Assembly (NCBI GenBank): GCA_022652945.1
Contig: JALCRV010000010.1
Location: 1 to 64,000, forward strand
DNA: 64,000 nt
Direction of reading: 5' to 3'
Source: Bacilli bacterium
Lineage (GTDB): Bacteria > Bacillota_I > Bacilli_A > RFN20 > CAG-288
The translations under genes and the position numbers were made by a program. The notes below the pieces were generated by a model that was not told where the DNA came from, did no database searches, and saw only the letters and a program-made list of their open reading frames with translations. Positions 9,808 through 19,474 of the stretch are shown here, in pieces (the first letter of the stretch is position 1; each line of letters opens with the position of its first letter).

Positions 9808-10479
9808 ATGAGAAGGAATAACACCATTTATGCGATGACCATCATCGCAATGATGATCGGCATAATGTTCCTGATGGGCTTTACACCTTTAGGAACCATT
9901 CCGGCTGGAGTCCTTACCATCACCCTTCTAGGAATCCCGGTCGCAATCGTCTGTTGTTTATTCGGTCCATGGATGGGAGCTCTGATCGGTGCCATCTGGG
10001 GAACCATCTCTTTAATCCAAGGACTGACCGGGCTTGATCCCTCCGGTCCGATTCTCTGGGAATACTCACCAATTGGCTTAGTCGTTACCTGCTATCTTCC
10101 TAGGATACTTACGGGTCTAATTGCAGGAGCAACTTATAATTTAAATAGAAGATGGGATAAGAAAGGATACCTTAGCGCCGTCATTTCCTCCGCTTTAGTT
10201 TCTTTACTGAACACCGCTTTATTTATGACTTCTTATTGCCTATTTTTCTTCTCTTCCCCCGCTGTTCAAGACTCAGCTAAAGCCCTTGGTCAGTCTACCG
10301 GTTGGAACACTTTAAATCCTTTCATCTTTATCATCGCAGCCATCGGGTGGAATTTCTTAGCTGAGTTCTTAGTAAACGCCATCGCCGGTTCCGCCTGTGC
10401 TTATGGAGTTAAGACTGCCGCTGAGAAGTTAGGCTTCGAATCGCCATTTACTAAAAAGAAAGAACAAGAAGACAAATGA
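9808..10479 (+). CDS. ECF transporter S component, possibly pantothenate-specific
   Basis: Multi-TM ~220 aa protein with FTPLGTIPAG...GPWMGALIGAIWG ECF-S-like pattern; directly downstream of coaX. Confidence 0.7.
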   Translation: MRRNNTIYAMTIIAMMIGIMFLMGFTPLGTIPAGVLTITLLGIPVAIVCCLFGPWMGALIGAIWGTISLIQGLTGLDPSGPILWEYSPIGLVVTCYLPRILTGLIAGATYNLNRRWDKKGYLSAVISSALVSLLNTALFMTSYCLFFFSSPAVQDSAKALGQSTGWNTLNPFIFIIAAIGWNFLAEFLVNAIAGSACAYGVKTAAEKLGFESPFTKKKEQEDK

Positions 10480-11003
10480 AACTCTTTATCATCTCGGATA
10501 TCCATGGTTCCCTGCTTTATGCCTCGAAAGCAGTCGAGTCTTTTAAACAAAGCCAGGCTGATTATTTAGTCTGCCTTGGTGATTTCTATTATCATGGGCC
10601 GAGGAATAATCTACCTGAAGGTTATAATCCGATGGAAGTCAGTAAGCTCTTAAACCCTTTAAAGGACTCCATCATCGCCATAAAAGGCAACTGCGATGCG
10701 GAAGTCGATCAGTTTATCTCTACTTTCCATCTAAGCAAGAGAGTCAGCCTTAAAGTCGGTAAGAAAAAGATTCTATTGATCCATGGCCATAAGGAAGTAG
10801 ACGTCTCCGCTTATGACATTATCATTTCAGGTCATACTCACATCGCTTTATTAGAGGAAAGAAACGGTAAAATATATGCTAATCCCGGCTCCATTTCCCT
10901 GCCTAAAGCTGATAACTCACGTGACTATATCCTTCTAGACGAAAAGTCTATTTCCCTTCATGACATGATAAGCGGAAACCTTCTAAAAACCATTGCATAT
11001 TAG
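10476..11003 (+). CDS. YfcE/MJ0936-family phosphodiesterase
   Basis: MKLFIISDIHGS; CLGDFYYHGPR; KGNCDAE; LLIHGHK; SGHTHIALLE; ANPGSISLPK metallophosphatase motifs. Confidence 0.93.
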   Translation: MKLFIISDIHGSLLYASKAVESFKQSQADYLVCLGDFYYHGPRNNLPEGYNPMEVSKLLNPLKDSIIAIKGNCDAEVDQFISTFHLSKRVSLKVGKKKILLIHGHKEVDVSAYDIIISGHTHIALLEERNGKIYANPGSISLPKADNSRDYILLDEKSISLHDMISGNLLKTIAY

Positions 11004-11051
11004 GATTATTATTCTATTTGACTTAAAGATTAGTATTATATATACTTAATC

Positions 11052-11125
11052 CGGGTGGGAAACCATCCCGAATTCTTAATATCTATTGATACTTAAGAGT
11101 GGGCTTCGGCTCACTCTTTGTTTTT
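11052..11125 (+). promoter_or_regulatory. Attenuator-like leader of the rimP-nusA-infB operon
   Basis: Hairpin CGGGTGG/CCATCCCG (11052-11070) and terminator-like GAGTGGGC-TTCG-GCTCACTC+TTTGTTTTT (11097-11125). An alternative helix ATTCTTAA (11072-11079)/TTAAGAGT (11093-11100) overlaps the terminator 5' arm. Confidence 0.7.
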
Positions 11126-11141
11126 ACAGGAGGTCAGGACA

Positions 11142-11588
11142 TTGGAGAATATCAACGAAATCAAAAAAGCCGCGGAGGCTGAAGCCGAGAAGCTCGGCTT
11201 AAAAATCCACGATGCCTATTTCACTTCCGATAAGGATGGCAAAACACTCCACCTGGAAGTTGATAAAAAAGGCGGTGTGACCTTAAAGGATGTAAATGAT
11301 TTCACGGATTTAATAAATCCAGTCTTAGATCAAATGGAGGGCTTAGATTCTCCTTACACCCTCGATTGCTCCTCGCCTGGAGCGGAAAGATTCATCTCCA
11401 TCGATGAATTGAATGATCACCTCGGGGAATATATGGAGATTTCCTTGAAGGATAAGAAAATACTCGGCAACTTGATCGACCAAGATGAAACCACGATTAC
11501 GATGAAGCATTTCATCAAAGGACGTCCGAAAAATGATACCGTGTTAAAGGCAGACATTCAGAAAGTTCAACTCAGGATTAAATTCTAA
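11142..11588 (+). CDS. rimP: Ribosome maturation factor RimP (TTG start)
   Basis: AGGAGG SD just upstream of TTG 11142; ...LDSPYTLDCSSPGAERFI... Confidence 0.92.
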   Translation: MENINEIKKAAEAEAEKLGLKIHDAYFTSDKDGKTLHLEVDKKGGVTLKDVNDFTDLINPVLDQMEGLDSPYTLDCSSPGAERFISIDELNDHLGEYMEISLKDKKILGNLIDQDETTITMKHFIKGRPKNDTVLKADIQKVQLRIKF

Positions 11589-11621
11589 AAAATCTCAAAG
11601 AGAGGAAAAATAAAAAACCTT

Positions 11622-13472
11622 ATGGCAAGAAGAAGCAATGATGATGACGATTACAAATTCGAAGGTAAGTTCGATGTAAAGAAGTTCGATGCCGCAGCTG
11701 AAGAAATCGAGGAAGCTCATCAGATTCCTAAAGAGCAAGTCCATGAACTGCTCCGCCAAGCGATCGATAAAGCCGCCCGTGATACTCTTTACCCTAATCC
11801 GAAGACCACCAATGCTAAGGATATGCATTCAGAGACTATCCTTGATGAAGCAACCGGCGAGATTTCCTTCTTCGAATGCAAGGATGTCGTCGAAGTGGTT
11901 GAAGATGATCTTTACCAGATTGAATTAGATGATGCCAAAGATGAACAGCATCCTGATATTAAGATCGGCGATGTCTGGAAGCATCAGATTCCTTTCTCGG
12001 AAATGGATTATTCTTTCTTCACCCGCGCCATTCAGAACTTCATGCAGAAGATCAAGGAAGCGACAAAGCAAGCCTTGGTCGACAAATATTCTGAACGTAT
12101 CGGCCAGATCATCACCGGCACGGTCGAGAAGGTCGAAGGTGGGTTTACTACTTTAGTCATCAATAAGATACCGACGACTTTGACTCCGCAGAATTCTATC
12201 CCCGGTGAACATTTTGCTCCGGGCGATACTGTTAAAGTCCTGCTTAAAGGCATCGGCACCACCGAAGAGACTGGCGATCGCGCCACTTCCCTTTTGGTCA
12301 CCCGTGTCGATGATAACTTCCTTAAACGCTTATTCGAGCAGGAAATCCCCGATATCGCTGATGGCTCAGTCGTCATTAACGGCATCGTCAGAGAGCCGGG
12401 CAACCGTGCGAAAGTCGCGGTTTCCTCCCCGTCTCCGGATGTCGATCCGACCGGTGCTTGCATCGGCTCAGATGGTTCGCGTATCAAGGATATCTGCGCT
12501 CAATTAGCCAATGAAAAGATCGATGTCATCAGATATCAGGACAATCCTTACCTCTACATCGCCGAAGCCTTAAAACCGGCGACGGTGGTTGGCGTTGTCA
12601 TGAAAGATGAGCCGATTGAGGATGGCAAGGCTCCGAAAGCTGTCGCTATCGTTAAGAACGCTGAATCCAAGATCGCTATCGGCAAGAAGGGCGTTAACGT
12701 CCGTCTCGCTTCACGTCTCACCGGCTATTCTATCGATATCAAGGAACAAGATGCAGCCATGGCTGAACATGTCTCCTATCTGAATATCGATGATATCCGT
12801 CGTAAGTTAGCTCTGGAAAGACTTGATCAAGAAGAAGGCCAAGTCGCACCTGAGCAGGAAGAAGAAGCCATTGGTGAGGAAAATCCCACCGAAGAGACTG
12901 CTTCTCAGGAAGAAGTCGCACCTACGGCTGCTGAGGAAGCTAAGCCGGTCGCTGAGGAAACTGTTAAGCCGGTTGAAGAAAAGCCGGTTGAGACCGTTGC
13001 CCCTGTGGTCGAAGAGAAGAAAGAAGAAGCTGTCGTTGCTCCTTCCGCTCCGGTTGTAGCACCGACTCCGGTTGTTGCTCCTTCCGCTCCGGTTGTTGCT
13101 CCTCTTGAAGCCGCTAAACCCGTAGTCGAAGCTAAGAAAGAAGAAAAGCCGGTCGAACACGTGGAGATCAGAACCCGCGCGAAGATCAGCCTCGATAAGC
13201 TCGAAGCCGAGATTGAAGCTGAAAAGAAGAATAAGAATAAGACCGCCGCTCCTTATCGTCGTTTCCACAATGATAAAGACAAGTCCAAAGATAAGGATAA
13301 GGACGAACAGAAGAAGAATCTCACCGCTAACGCTATGCCTATTTATACCGAAGAAGAGCTTAAGGAGATGGAATCCGAAGAGCAGCAGGATAATCAAGGC
13401 AATCAGAATGCAGAAAACGGCGATGATTATTCCGAATACGATAACGATCAGTACTATCAGAACGGAAAGTAA
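11622..13472 (+). CDS. nusA: Transcription termination/antitermination factor NusA with long low-complexity C-terminal extension
   Basis: S1/KH region VSSPSPDVDPTGACIGSDGSRIKDICAQLANEKIDVI, KIAIGKKGVNVRLASRLTGYSIDI; then an E/P/V/K-rich tail. Confidence 0.93.
   Translation: MARRSNDDDDYKFEGKFDVKKFDAAAEEIEEAHQIPKEQVHELLRQAIDKAARDTLYPNPKTTNAKDMHSETILDEATGEISFFECKDVVEVVEDDLYQIELDDAKDEQHPDIKIGDVWKHQIPFSEMDYSFFTRAIQNFMQKIKEATKQALVDKYSERIGQIITGTVEKVEGGFTTLVINKIPTTLTPQNSIPGEHFAPGDTVKVLLKGIGTTEETGDRATSLLVTRVDDNFLKRLFEQEIPDIADGSVVINGIVREPGNRAKVAVSSPSPDVDPTGACIGSDGSRIKDICAQLANEKIDVIRYQDNPYLYIAEALKPATVVGVVMKDEPIEDGKAPKAVAIVKNAESKIAIGKKGVNVRLASRLTGYSIDIKEQDAAMAEHVSYLNIDDIRRKLALERLDQEEGQVAPEQEEEAIGEENPTEETASQEEVAPTAAEEAKPVAEETVKPVEEKPVETVAPVVEEKKEEAVVAPSAPVVAPTPVVAPSAPVVAPLEAAKPVVEAKKEEKPVEHVEIRTRAKISLDKLEAEIEAEKKNKNKTAAPYRRFHNDKDKSKDKDKDEQKKNLTANAMPIYTEEELKEMESEEQQDNQGNQNAENGDDYSEYDNDQYYQNGK
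13033..13107 (+). repeat. Short in-frame repeat encoding APSAPVVAPTPVVAPSAPVVAP in the NusA tail
   Basis: GTTGCTCCTTCCGCTCCGGTTGTWGC recurs in tandem. Confidence 0.75.
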
Positions 13473-13513
13473 ATTTACTTATCGTTTTCTATCCTGAATA
13501 GAAAGGAGGAAGT

Positions 13514-13768
13514 ATGAAAAAGCCAGTTCTGCGCTTTGATTCCGTTAATAAGGTCAAAGCTGAAAAGGATTCTCTCTTGAGAATCGTTCTCACTCCCTCC
13601 GGACAAGTCGAAGTCGATCCTTCCGGACGGATAAATGGACATGGGGTCTATATGGCTCCCACAGTTGAGACTTTAAAAAAGGCTCAGCTGAGCAAGGCCT
13701 TAGATAAAGCCTTGGGAGTCGAGATACCCGAAGAAGTATTCGTAAAGATTGGAAGGTACGTCAAATGA
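13514..13768 (+). CDS. ylxR: YlxR-family protein (divergent N-terminus)
   Basis: LLRIVLTPSGQVEVDPSGRINGHGVYM matches the YlxR core; located between nusA and the L7Ae-like gene. Confidence 0.85.
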   Translation: MKKPVLRFDSVNKVKAEKDSLLRIVLTPSGQVEVDPSGRINGHGVYMAPTVETLKKAQLSKALDKALGVEIPEEVFVKIGRYVK

Positions 13769-14100
13769 CACCGATAGAAAAGATCAGCGGTATGATTGGC
13801 TTAGCCAGACGCGGCAAATACGTTTGCTACGGTGATGACTTAGTCTTCCGTATCCATAAGAAACAGGTAATCATGGTCTTCTTGGCCTCCGATGCTTCCG
13901 ATAGGACTCTTCGAGTCATGGAAGCAGCCTTACAAGGCACACCGATCAAGATTTACCGTAACTTAACTAAAGATCAGTTGGGCCAGGCCATCGGCCACGA
14001 CCCGGTCGCTGCCTTGGGAATCCGTAATTCCGGGATTGCCAAGCGAATTAAGGAATTAGAGGAGGAAATGGAACAAGATGGGCAAAAAGAATTGGAATAA
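13765..14100 (+). CDS. L7Ae/L30e-like ribosomal protein family (YlxQ)
   Basis: IEKISGMIGLARRGKYVCYGDDLVFRIHKKQVIMVFLASDASDRT; operon position. Confidence 0.88.
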   Translation: MTPIEKISGMIGLARRGKYVCYGDDLVFRIHKKQVIMVFLASDASDRTLRVMEAALQGTPIKIYRNLTKDQLGQAIGHDPVAALGIRNSGIAKRIKELEEEMEQDGQKELE

Positions 14101-15937
14101 AGGAAAAAATGGCGACGATTCATTCAATCGCAATCGCTACTCTAATCCCAACGCAAATAAGCCGCATGTCGAAGGTGGTAAATACGTTTATCAAGGACAG
14201 GTCACAGTCGAAAAGCTTTCGGAAGATTTAGGTCTGAAGGCTATCGACATCCTTAAGGATCTGTTCATGAAGAAGAAGATCTACAATATTAACTCGGTTC
14301 TTTCCGATGAGGATATCGGCGAAATCTGCGTCGATAATGGCTTGGATTTTGAGAAAAAAGCCGTTGTTTCCCCTGCGGATTTTGAAAAAGTCGTCGAAAA
14401 AGATGATCCGAAAGATCTAGTTGAACGTCCGCCGGTGGTAACCATCATGGGCCACGTCGATCACGGCAAGACGACTCTGATCGATACGATCCGTGATTCG
14501 CATATCGCCGATGGCGAAGCTGGGTTGATCACTCAGGAAATCGGCGCTTATCAAAAGGTTGTCAAAGGAAAGAAGATCACCTTCCTCGATACCCCGGGAC
14601 ACGAAGCTTTCTCCGCGATGAGACAGCGCGGTGCCCAGGCGACTGATATCGTCGTTTTGGTCGTCGCCGCCGATGATGGCGTCATGCCTCAGACGGTGGA
14701 AGCAATCGACCATGCCAAAGCCGCTAACGTACCGATTATCGTTGCAATTAATAAGATCGATAAGGCTGGTGCCAATCCGGAGAAAGTCAAGACTGCTCTT
14801 ACTAAATACGGCCTGGTGGCTGAAGAGTGGGGCGGGCAGACGATCATGAAGAATATTTCCGCCAAGAAGAAAATCGGTATCGATGACCTCTTGGAGAACA
14901 TCCTTCTGGTAGCGGAAATGAAAGAGCTGAAGGCCAATCCTAAACGTGAGGCAGAAGGCGTTGTCATCGAAGCAACCATGGATAAAAAGGTCGGCCCGAA
15001 GGCTACTTTGCTGGTGAAAAACGGCACCTTGCACGTCGGGGATTTCCTCGTCGTCGGCCATTGCTACTGCAAAGTCAGAAGAATGACTAACGAATTCAAT
15101 AAATCGATGCCGGCCGCCGGTCCTTCGACTCCGGTCTCCATCACCGGTTTAGCGGAAGTTCCGCAGGCTGGCGATCAATTCCACTGCTTCGAAAATGAAA
15201 AAGAGGCGAAACAGATCGCGGAAGAAAGAGCGCAGAAAGATGCTGTCGCCTCTTCCAGCAACGCCAACGATGGAATCACGATTGCTAACGTTTACGATCG
15301 TATCGCCGCTGGCGAGATGACCGTTATCAATTTAATCGTCAAAGCTGATACGGAAGGCACGATGCAGGCCATTTCTGATTCGATCGCTAAGCTTTCTGTC
15401 GAAGGCGTGACGACTAAGATTATCCATGCTGCTTCCGGTGATATCACCGAAGGGGATGTGATTCTAGCTTCCGCTTCTTCAGCGATTATCTTAGCGTTCA
15501 ATGTGACCGCTAACGCTTTAGTTACTGAGAAAGCCAAGGAAAACAAAGTCGAAGTCCGTTACTATTCGATCATTTATCAGCTCCTCGAAGAACTTGAGCA
15601 GGCTATGAAAGGCAAACTCAAGCCGGTGATGAAAGAAGTGGTCTACGGACATGCGGAAGTCGGACAAGTCTTCAAGGCTTCCAAGGTCGGTATGATTGCC
15701 GGCTGCAATGTCAAAGATGGTATTATCCGTCGTTCCGCTAATATCCGCGTCTTAAGAAAGAACGTCAAGCTCATCGATGGAGCAATCACTTCCTTAAAGA
15801 TCGGCAAGGATGATATGGGTGAAGTCAAAGCTGGCTTCGATTGCGGTATGGTTATCTCCAACTACAAGGATGTCCAGATCGGCGATGTGATTGAAGCGTG
15901 GGGCATGGAGGAGGACAAGACCGCCAATGGCAGATAA
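14078..15937 (+). CDS. infB: Translation initiation factor IF-2
   Basis: [63 protein letters not shown]. Confidence 0.97.
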   Translation: MGKKNWNKGKNGDDSFNRNRYSNPNANKPHVEGGKYVYQGQVTVEKLSEDLGLKAIDILKDLFMKKKIYNINSVLSDEDIGEICVDNGLDFEKKAVVSPADFEKVVEKDDPKDLVERPPVVTIMGHVDHGKTTLIDTIRDSHIADGEAGLITQEIGAYQKVVKGKKITFLDTPGHEAFSAMRQRGAQATDIVVLVVAADDGVMPQTVEAIDHAKAANVPIIVAINKIDKAGANPEKVKTALTKYGLVAEEWGGQTIMKNISAKKKIGIDDLLENILLVAEMKELKANPKREAEGVVIEATMDKKVGPKATLLVKNGTLHVGDFLVVGHCYCKVRRMTNEFNKSMPAAGPSTPVSITGLAEVPQAGDQFHCFENEKEAKQIAEERAQKDAVASSSNANDGITIANVYDRIAAGEMTVINLIVKADTEGTMQAISDSIAKLSVEGVTTKIIHAASGDITEGDVILASASSAIILAFNVTANALVTEKAKENKVEVRYYSIIYQLLEELEQAMKGKLKPVMKEVVYGHAEVGQVFKASKVGMIAGCNVKDGIIRRSANIRVLRKNVKLIDGAITSLKIGKDDMGEVKAGFDCGMVISNYKDVQIGDVIEAWGMEEDKTANGR

Positions 15938-16289
15938 AAAAGGCCGGATTGCGGCGATTGTCTCTAAGGACTTAGCTGATATTGTCTGGGGATTAAAGCC
16001 GGACCTTACCAACCTCGCTTCCGTTAACGAAGTCGAAATGAACTTCGATAATACCCTCGCTCACGTCTACGTCTCTCATCTTAAGCCTGAGATGGTCGAT
16101 ATTCTTGTGACCTTCCTCAATGCGCATAAAGGTGAAATACGCTCCCAGCTCGCTCATAAGCTCGATATTTATAAAGTACCGGATTTGGTTTTTATCAAAG
16201 ACGATCTTTATGAAAGAGGAGCTAAGATCGATGCGATCATGGCTTCCTGGCACGAAAAACCTACGAAGACTAAGAAAAAATCGAAGTAA
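15927..16289 (+). CDS. rbfA: Ribosome-binding factor A
   Basis: [24 protein letters not shown]...; ATG 15927 overlaps the infB end; operon position. Confidence 0.85.
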   Translation: MADKKGRIAAIVSKDLADIVWGLKPDLTNLASVNEVEMNFDNTLAHVYVSHLKPEMVDILVTFLNAHKGEIRSQLAHKLDIYKVPDLVFIKDDLYERGAKIDAIMASWHEKPTKTKKKSK

Positions 16290-16300
16290 TTCAGATTGTT

Positions 16301-16324
16301 GCTCCGCTGATGCGGAGCTTTTTT
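16301..16324 (+). terminator. Terminator of the nusA-infB-rbfA operon
   Basis: GCTCCGC-TGAT-GCGGAGC-TTTTTT. Confidence 0.92.
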
Positions 16325-16437
16325 AAAGAGACTTTTGACAAATCTTCTTCTTTGAAGAAGAAAATCTCTTAAAGGAGCAACTAATCCTTGCTCTCTTGGC
16401 TATAATTTAATTAGGTTCAAAAAAGAGAGGCGAATCC

Positions 16438-17484
16438 ATGGCAACCAAAAAAGAATACGATGAATATATCAAAAAATTAAAGGATGAGAAAAAAGCTCAT
16501 GAAGAAGCTTTAAAATCCAATTATAATCTTTCTATTTCCCAAGACCGTCAAGCCCGGAACGCTTTGCATCAGAAGATGGATGCCGAACGTCATAGTTTCC
16601 ATTCTAATAGGCATCATCTGCAAAGGCAGTTAGATGCCGATATCAGAGCGGCTAGAGCCAGCTTTAGGAAAAATCAGGAGCTTCCGGAAACTAAATCAGA
16701 AGTTAAAACAGATAGCCTCCCCGGGGCGGATAAAGGATTTAATTCCGAGCAGACCAACGTCTCACCGGATATGACAACTTATATCAAATCGACCGATATC
16801 GCTGCCTTAAGAGTGAAAAACGGTTTACCTAGTTATACTAACGGTGAAGAGGTCTTTAACTCCGTCACCCACATCGTCGGGGGCGGGTTAGGCGTCATCG
16901 GTTTAGCCTTAGGTGTGGTCTTCGCAGCCATTAAGCAACCGGATAATCCCGCTGTCGCCTGGTCGATGGCAGTTTTCGGGCTAGCGATGATTATGCTTTA
17001 TACGATTTCCGCTGTCTACCATGGTCTCCATGTGAATAAAGGCAAAAAGGTCCTGCAAATCCTCGATCATTGTACGATTTATTTCTTGATTGCCGGCACC
17101 TACACCCCGATTTGCTTCATCTCTCTTTCATCAATTTTCCCTTGGAATTTCGTCCTCTTAAGCTCCATCTACGCGATGGATATCCTCGGGATTGTCCTTA
17201 ACGCCACCATGATGGATAAAAAGCCCGTTAAGATCATTTCCCAGATTCTTTATCTGGTCACCGGTTGGACTATCGTCTTCTTCTATCCGATTCTGATTCA
17301 ATCCTTAGGCCCAGTCGGGATGTGGCTGGTGGTCGGCGGAGGCATCTCGTATACAGTTGGGGCCATCTTCTACGCCATCGGTCATTCAAAAAAATGGTTC
17401 CATTCGATTTTCCATCTTTTCGTCCTCTTCGGGACTTTGCTTCAATTTCTCGGAATTCTCTTATACGGAGTTATCGGTTTGTAG
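16438..17484 (+). CDS. Hemolysin III family (PAQR-like) membrane protein with charged N-terminal extension
   Basis: GEEVFNSVTHIVGGGLGVIG...SAVYHGL...LDHCTIYFLIAGTYTPICF...IFHLFVLFGTLLQFLGI; residues ~1-125 charged and coiled-coil-like. Confidence 0.9.
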   Translation: MATKKEYDEYIKKLKDEKKAHEEALKSNYNLSISQDRQARNALHQKMDAERHSFHSNRHHLQRQLDADIRAARASFRKNQELPETKSEVKTDSLPGADKGFNSEQTNVSPDMTTYIKSTDIAALRVKNGLPSYTNGEEVFNSVTHIVGGGLGVIGLALGVVFAAIKQPDNPAVAWSMAVFGLAMIMLYTISAVYHGLHVNKGKKVLQILDHCTIYFLIAGTYTPICFISLSSIFPWNFVLLSSIYAMDILGIVLNATMMDKKPVKIISQILYLVTGWTIVFFYPILIQSLGPVGMWLVVGGGISYTVGAIFYAIGHSKKWFHSIFHLFVLFGTLLQFLGILLYGVIGL

Positions 17485-17498
17485 TTTTAAGTCTCTTA

Positions 17499-17529
17499 GC
17501 CTCTTTAATCTCTTAAGGAGGCTTTTTTT
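17499..17529 (+). terminator. Terminator after hlyIII gene
   Basis: GCCTCTTTAA-TCTC-TTAAGGAGGC followed by TTTTTTT. Confidence 0.88.
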
Positions 17530-17533
17530 ATCG

Positions 17534-17563
17534 ACAAAAAAAGCGCGCCTTTAGTAGGCGCGC
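17534..17563 (-). terminator. Minus-strand terminator
   Basis: Reverse complement GCGCGCCT-ACTAA-AGGCGCGC followed by TTTTTTT. Confidence 0.88.
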
Positions 17564-17603
17564 CGTGCAAGTTTATTCAGCTTTCAACAGTAGATCGGAT
17601 CTT

Positions 17604-17819
17604 TTAGAAATTGTAGCCGCTAAGATGATTGACGAGGTATTCTTTTCTCTTCATCAGCGAATTATAATTGCTGACTAACGAGATCTTCTGTCTGTCATTA
17701 GACATGGCATCAGCCAAGGTCAGGAATTTTCCATATTTCTCGATCATCTCATCGACGATGTTATCGATCTGATTTTCAATTGTGCTGAGTTCTTCTTGCA
17801 TCTCTTCTTTGTTGTCCAT
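17604..17819 (-). CDS. Small coiled-coil-like hypothetical protein
   Basis: 71-aa ORF with SD-like AAAGGAG upstream and its own terminator. Confidence 0.6.
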   Translation of the reverse strand: MDNKEEMQEELSTIENQIDNIVDEMIEKYGKFLTLADAMSNDRQKISLVSNYNSLMKRKEYLVNHLSGYNF

Positions 17820-18137
17820 ACTTGTTAATCTCCTTTCTGAACAACATCAATATACACCAAGGAAAATAGGTAGCAAAGTAATTTGATGTAAATTTTATGA
17901 GTTTCTTTCTGAAAGCATTTACATTTATTAAATCAGCCTTTTTATCGTTTATTTATTATTACTTTCTTATTATAAATGTCTAAAATGTTATCACTATTTG
18001 TGCTATGTTTCATTTACTTTCAGCTTCTATAAGACAAAGGATGCAAAAGGTACTTTTATTAGGCATTTATACGTAGATATATATTCTTAAGTTATTTATA
18101 ATATCTATGAAGAAAAGATAAATACGAGGCCAGAAAT

Positions 18138-19292
18138 ATGCATAATCTCATCCTTGATGTTGTTTCCTCCGTTTCCTCAGAGTTAACGTCGTCTTCCATC
18201 TCATCCGCTGCTGATAACACCACTCCGACTAACGCTGGAGAATGGTTTGCCGCTCTTTGGCAGTCCATCGTCAGTTTTTTAACTACAGGTAAGCTTGATA
18301 CGAATACTACTTCAGCTTCCTTATTAGGCCGAATCATCATCGCCGCTTGTTTCTTTGCTTTTTTCTTCTATGTCAATAAATTCATCATTTTCCTGATGAG
18401 AAGAAATCTTAAAAAATCGAAGAACAGAGACCAGGCCGCTAAAACCGCTCGCTCTTTCACCATTTCCGTCATTAAAGCCTTATTGATGATTATCTTAGTC
18501 ACCATTGTGATGGCTATCCTCGGATTTGATTTAAGCGGTCTTTCCACTATTATCTCCTCCGCCATCGTGGCTATCGGCCTTTCTTTGCAGAACCTGATTT
18601 CCAACTTTGCTTCCGGCATTATTATCCTTACCTCAAAGAACTTTATCGTCGGAGATTATATCTCGGTTAACTCCGGGCAGGCGGAAGGGACGGTGAAAGA
18701 TATCACCATTCTTTCAACCAAACTTGTCACCCCAGATAACATCGTGGTCTTTGTCCCTAATTCTGTAATTACCGCCGGAGTCGTAAAGAATTTCAACATC
18801 ATGGAAAACCGTCTGATCAATCTCACGGTTTCCGTCTCCTACGATTCCGATATCGATTCAGTTAAGAAAGTCATCAGATACGTCATCGATAATCAGAAGG
18901 ATGTCATCAAGGATATGCCGATTACCGTCGCAATCACCTCATTCGAGGACTCCTCCATCAATTTCTGCGCTCGTTGTTATGTCCCTTCCCCTTTATATTG
19001 GGATACACGTTTTGCCCTCAGCGAGAATATCTATAAGGAAATGATTAAGAGAAATATCGATATTCCTTATAATCAGGTTGATGTCCATATCAAGGATGAA
19101 AAGTCCCAACCCAAACCCACTCCGGATTTTTCCGATTTGGATAATGTCAAATTAGCTCAGGCTCCAGTCCTTAAGCCCACCACTGCCGAAAGAGCTGATG
19201 AAGAACAGGAATTCATCAACGGCATTATTTTCAAGAAAAGCAAAACCAAGAAGAAAAAAACTCCAGCTAAGGAAGAAAAGAAAGACAAATAG
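18138..19292 (+). CDS. MscS family mechanosensitive ion channel
   Basis: ISSAIVAIGLSLQNLISNFASGIIILTSKNFIVGDYISV...VPNSVI. Confidence 0.93.
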   Translation: MHNLILDVVSSVSSELTSSSISSAADNTTPTNAGEWFAALWQSIVSFLTTGKLDTNTTSASLLGRIIIAACFFAFFFYVNKFIIFLMRRNLKKSKNRDQAAKTARSFTISVIKALLMIILVTIVMAILGFDLSGLSTIISSAIVAIGLSLQNLISNFASGIIILTSKNFIVGDYISVNSGQAEGTVKDITILSTKLVTPDNIVVFVPNSVITAGVVKNFNIMENRLINLTVSVSYDSDIDSVKKVIRYVIDNQKDVIKDMPITVAITSFEDSSINFCARCYVPSPLYWDTRFALSENIYKEMIKRNIDIPYNQVDVHIKDEKSQPKPTPDFSDLDNVKLAQAPVLKPTTAERADEEQEFINGIIFKKSKTKKKKTPAKEEKKDK

Positions 19293-19474
19293 GAAATATA
19301 AGTAAGATCAGCTTTCTTTAAATAGCAGTTTTTGTTGTACGGTTTTTCTTCATGTGTCTTCCTTTGAACATGATGTCTTTTTTGAATATTTAATAGTAAC
19401 CTACAATCGATAAAACGATAATGCAAAGTTGAATCTGGCAAATCAATATATAATGGAAAAGAAAGGAGAATCTT

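Noticed and set aside
13033-13107. Tandem GTTGCTCCTTCCGCTCCGGTT repeats as a CRISPR-like array
   Set aside because: In frame within nusA, irregular spacing, no spacers; it is a protein repeat. No CRISPR array was seen in the window.
12807-13397. 196-aa minus-strand ORF over the NusA tail
   Set aside because: Antisense reading of the repetitive, biased NusA C-terminal codons; low complexity and no RBS.
14417-15061. 214-aa minus-strand ORF within infB
   Set aside because: Antisense to a highly conserved gene; no recognisable protein features.
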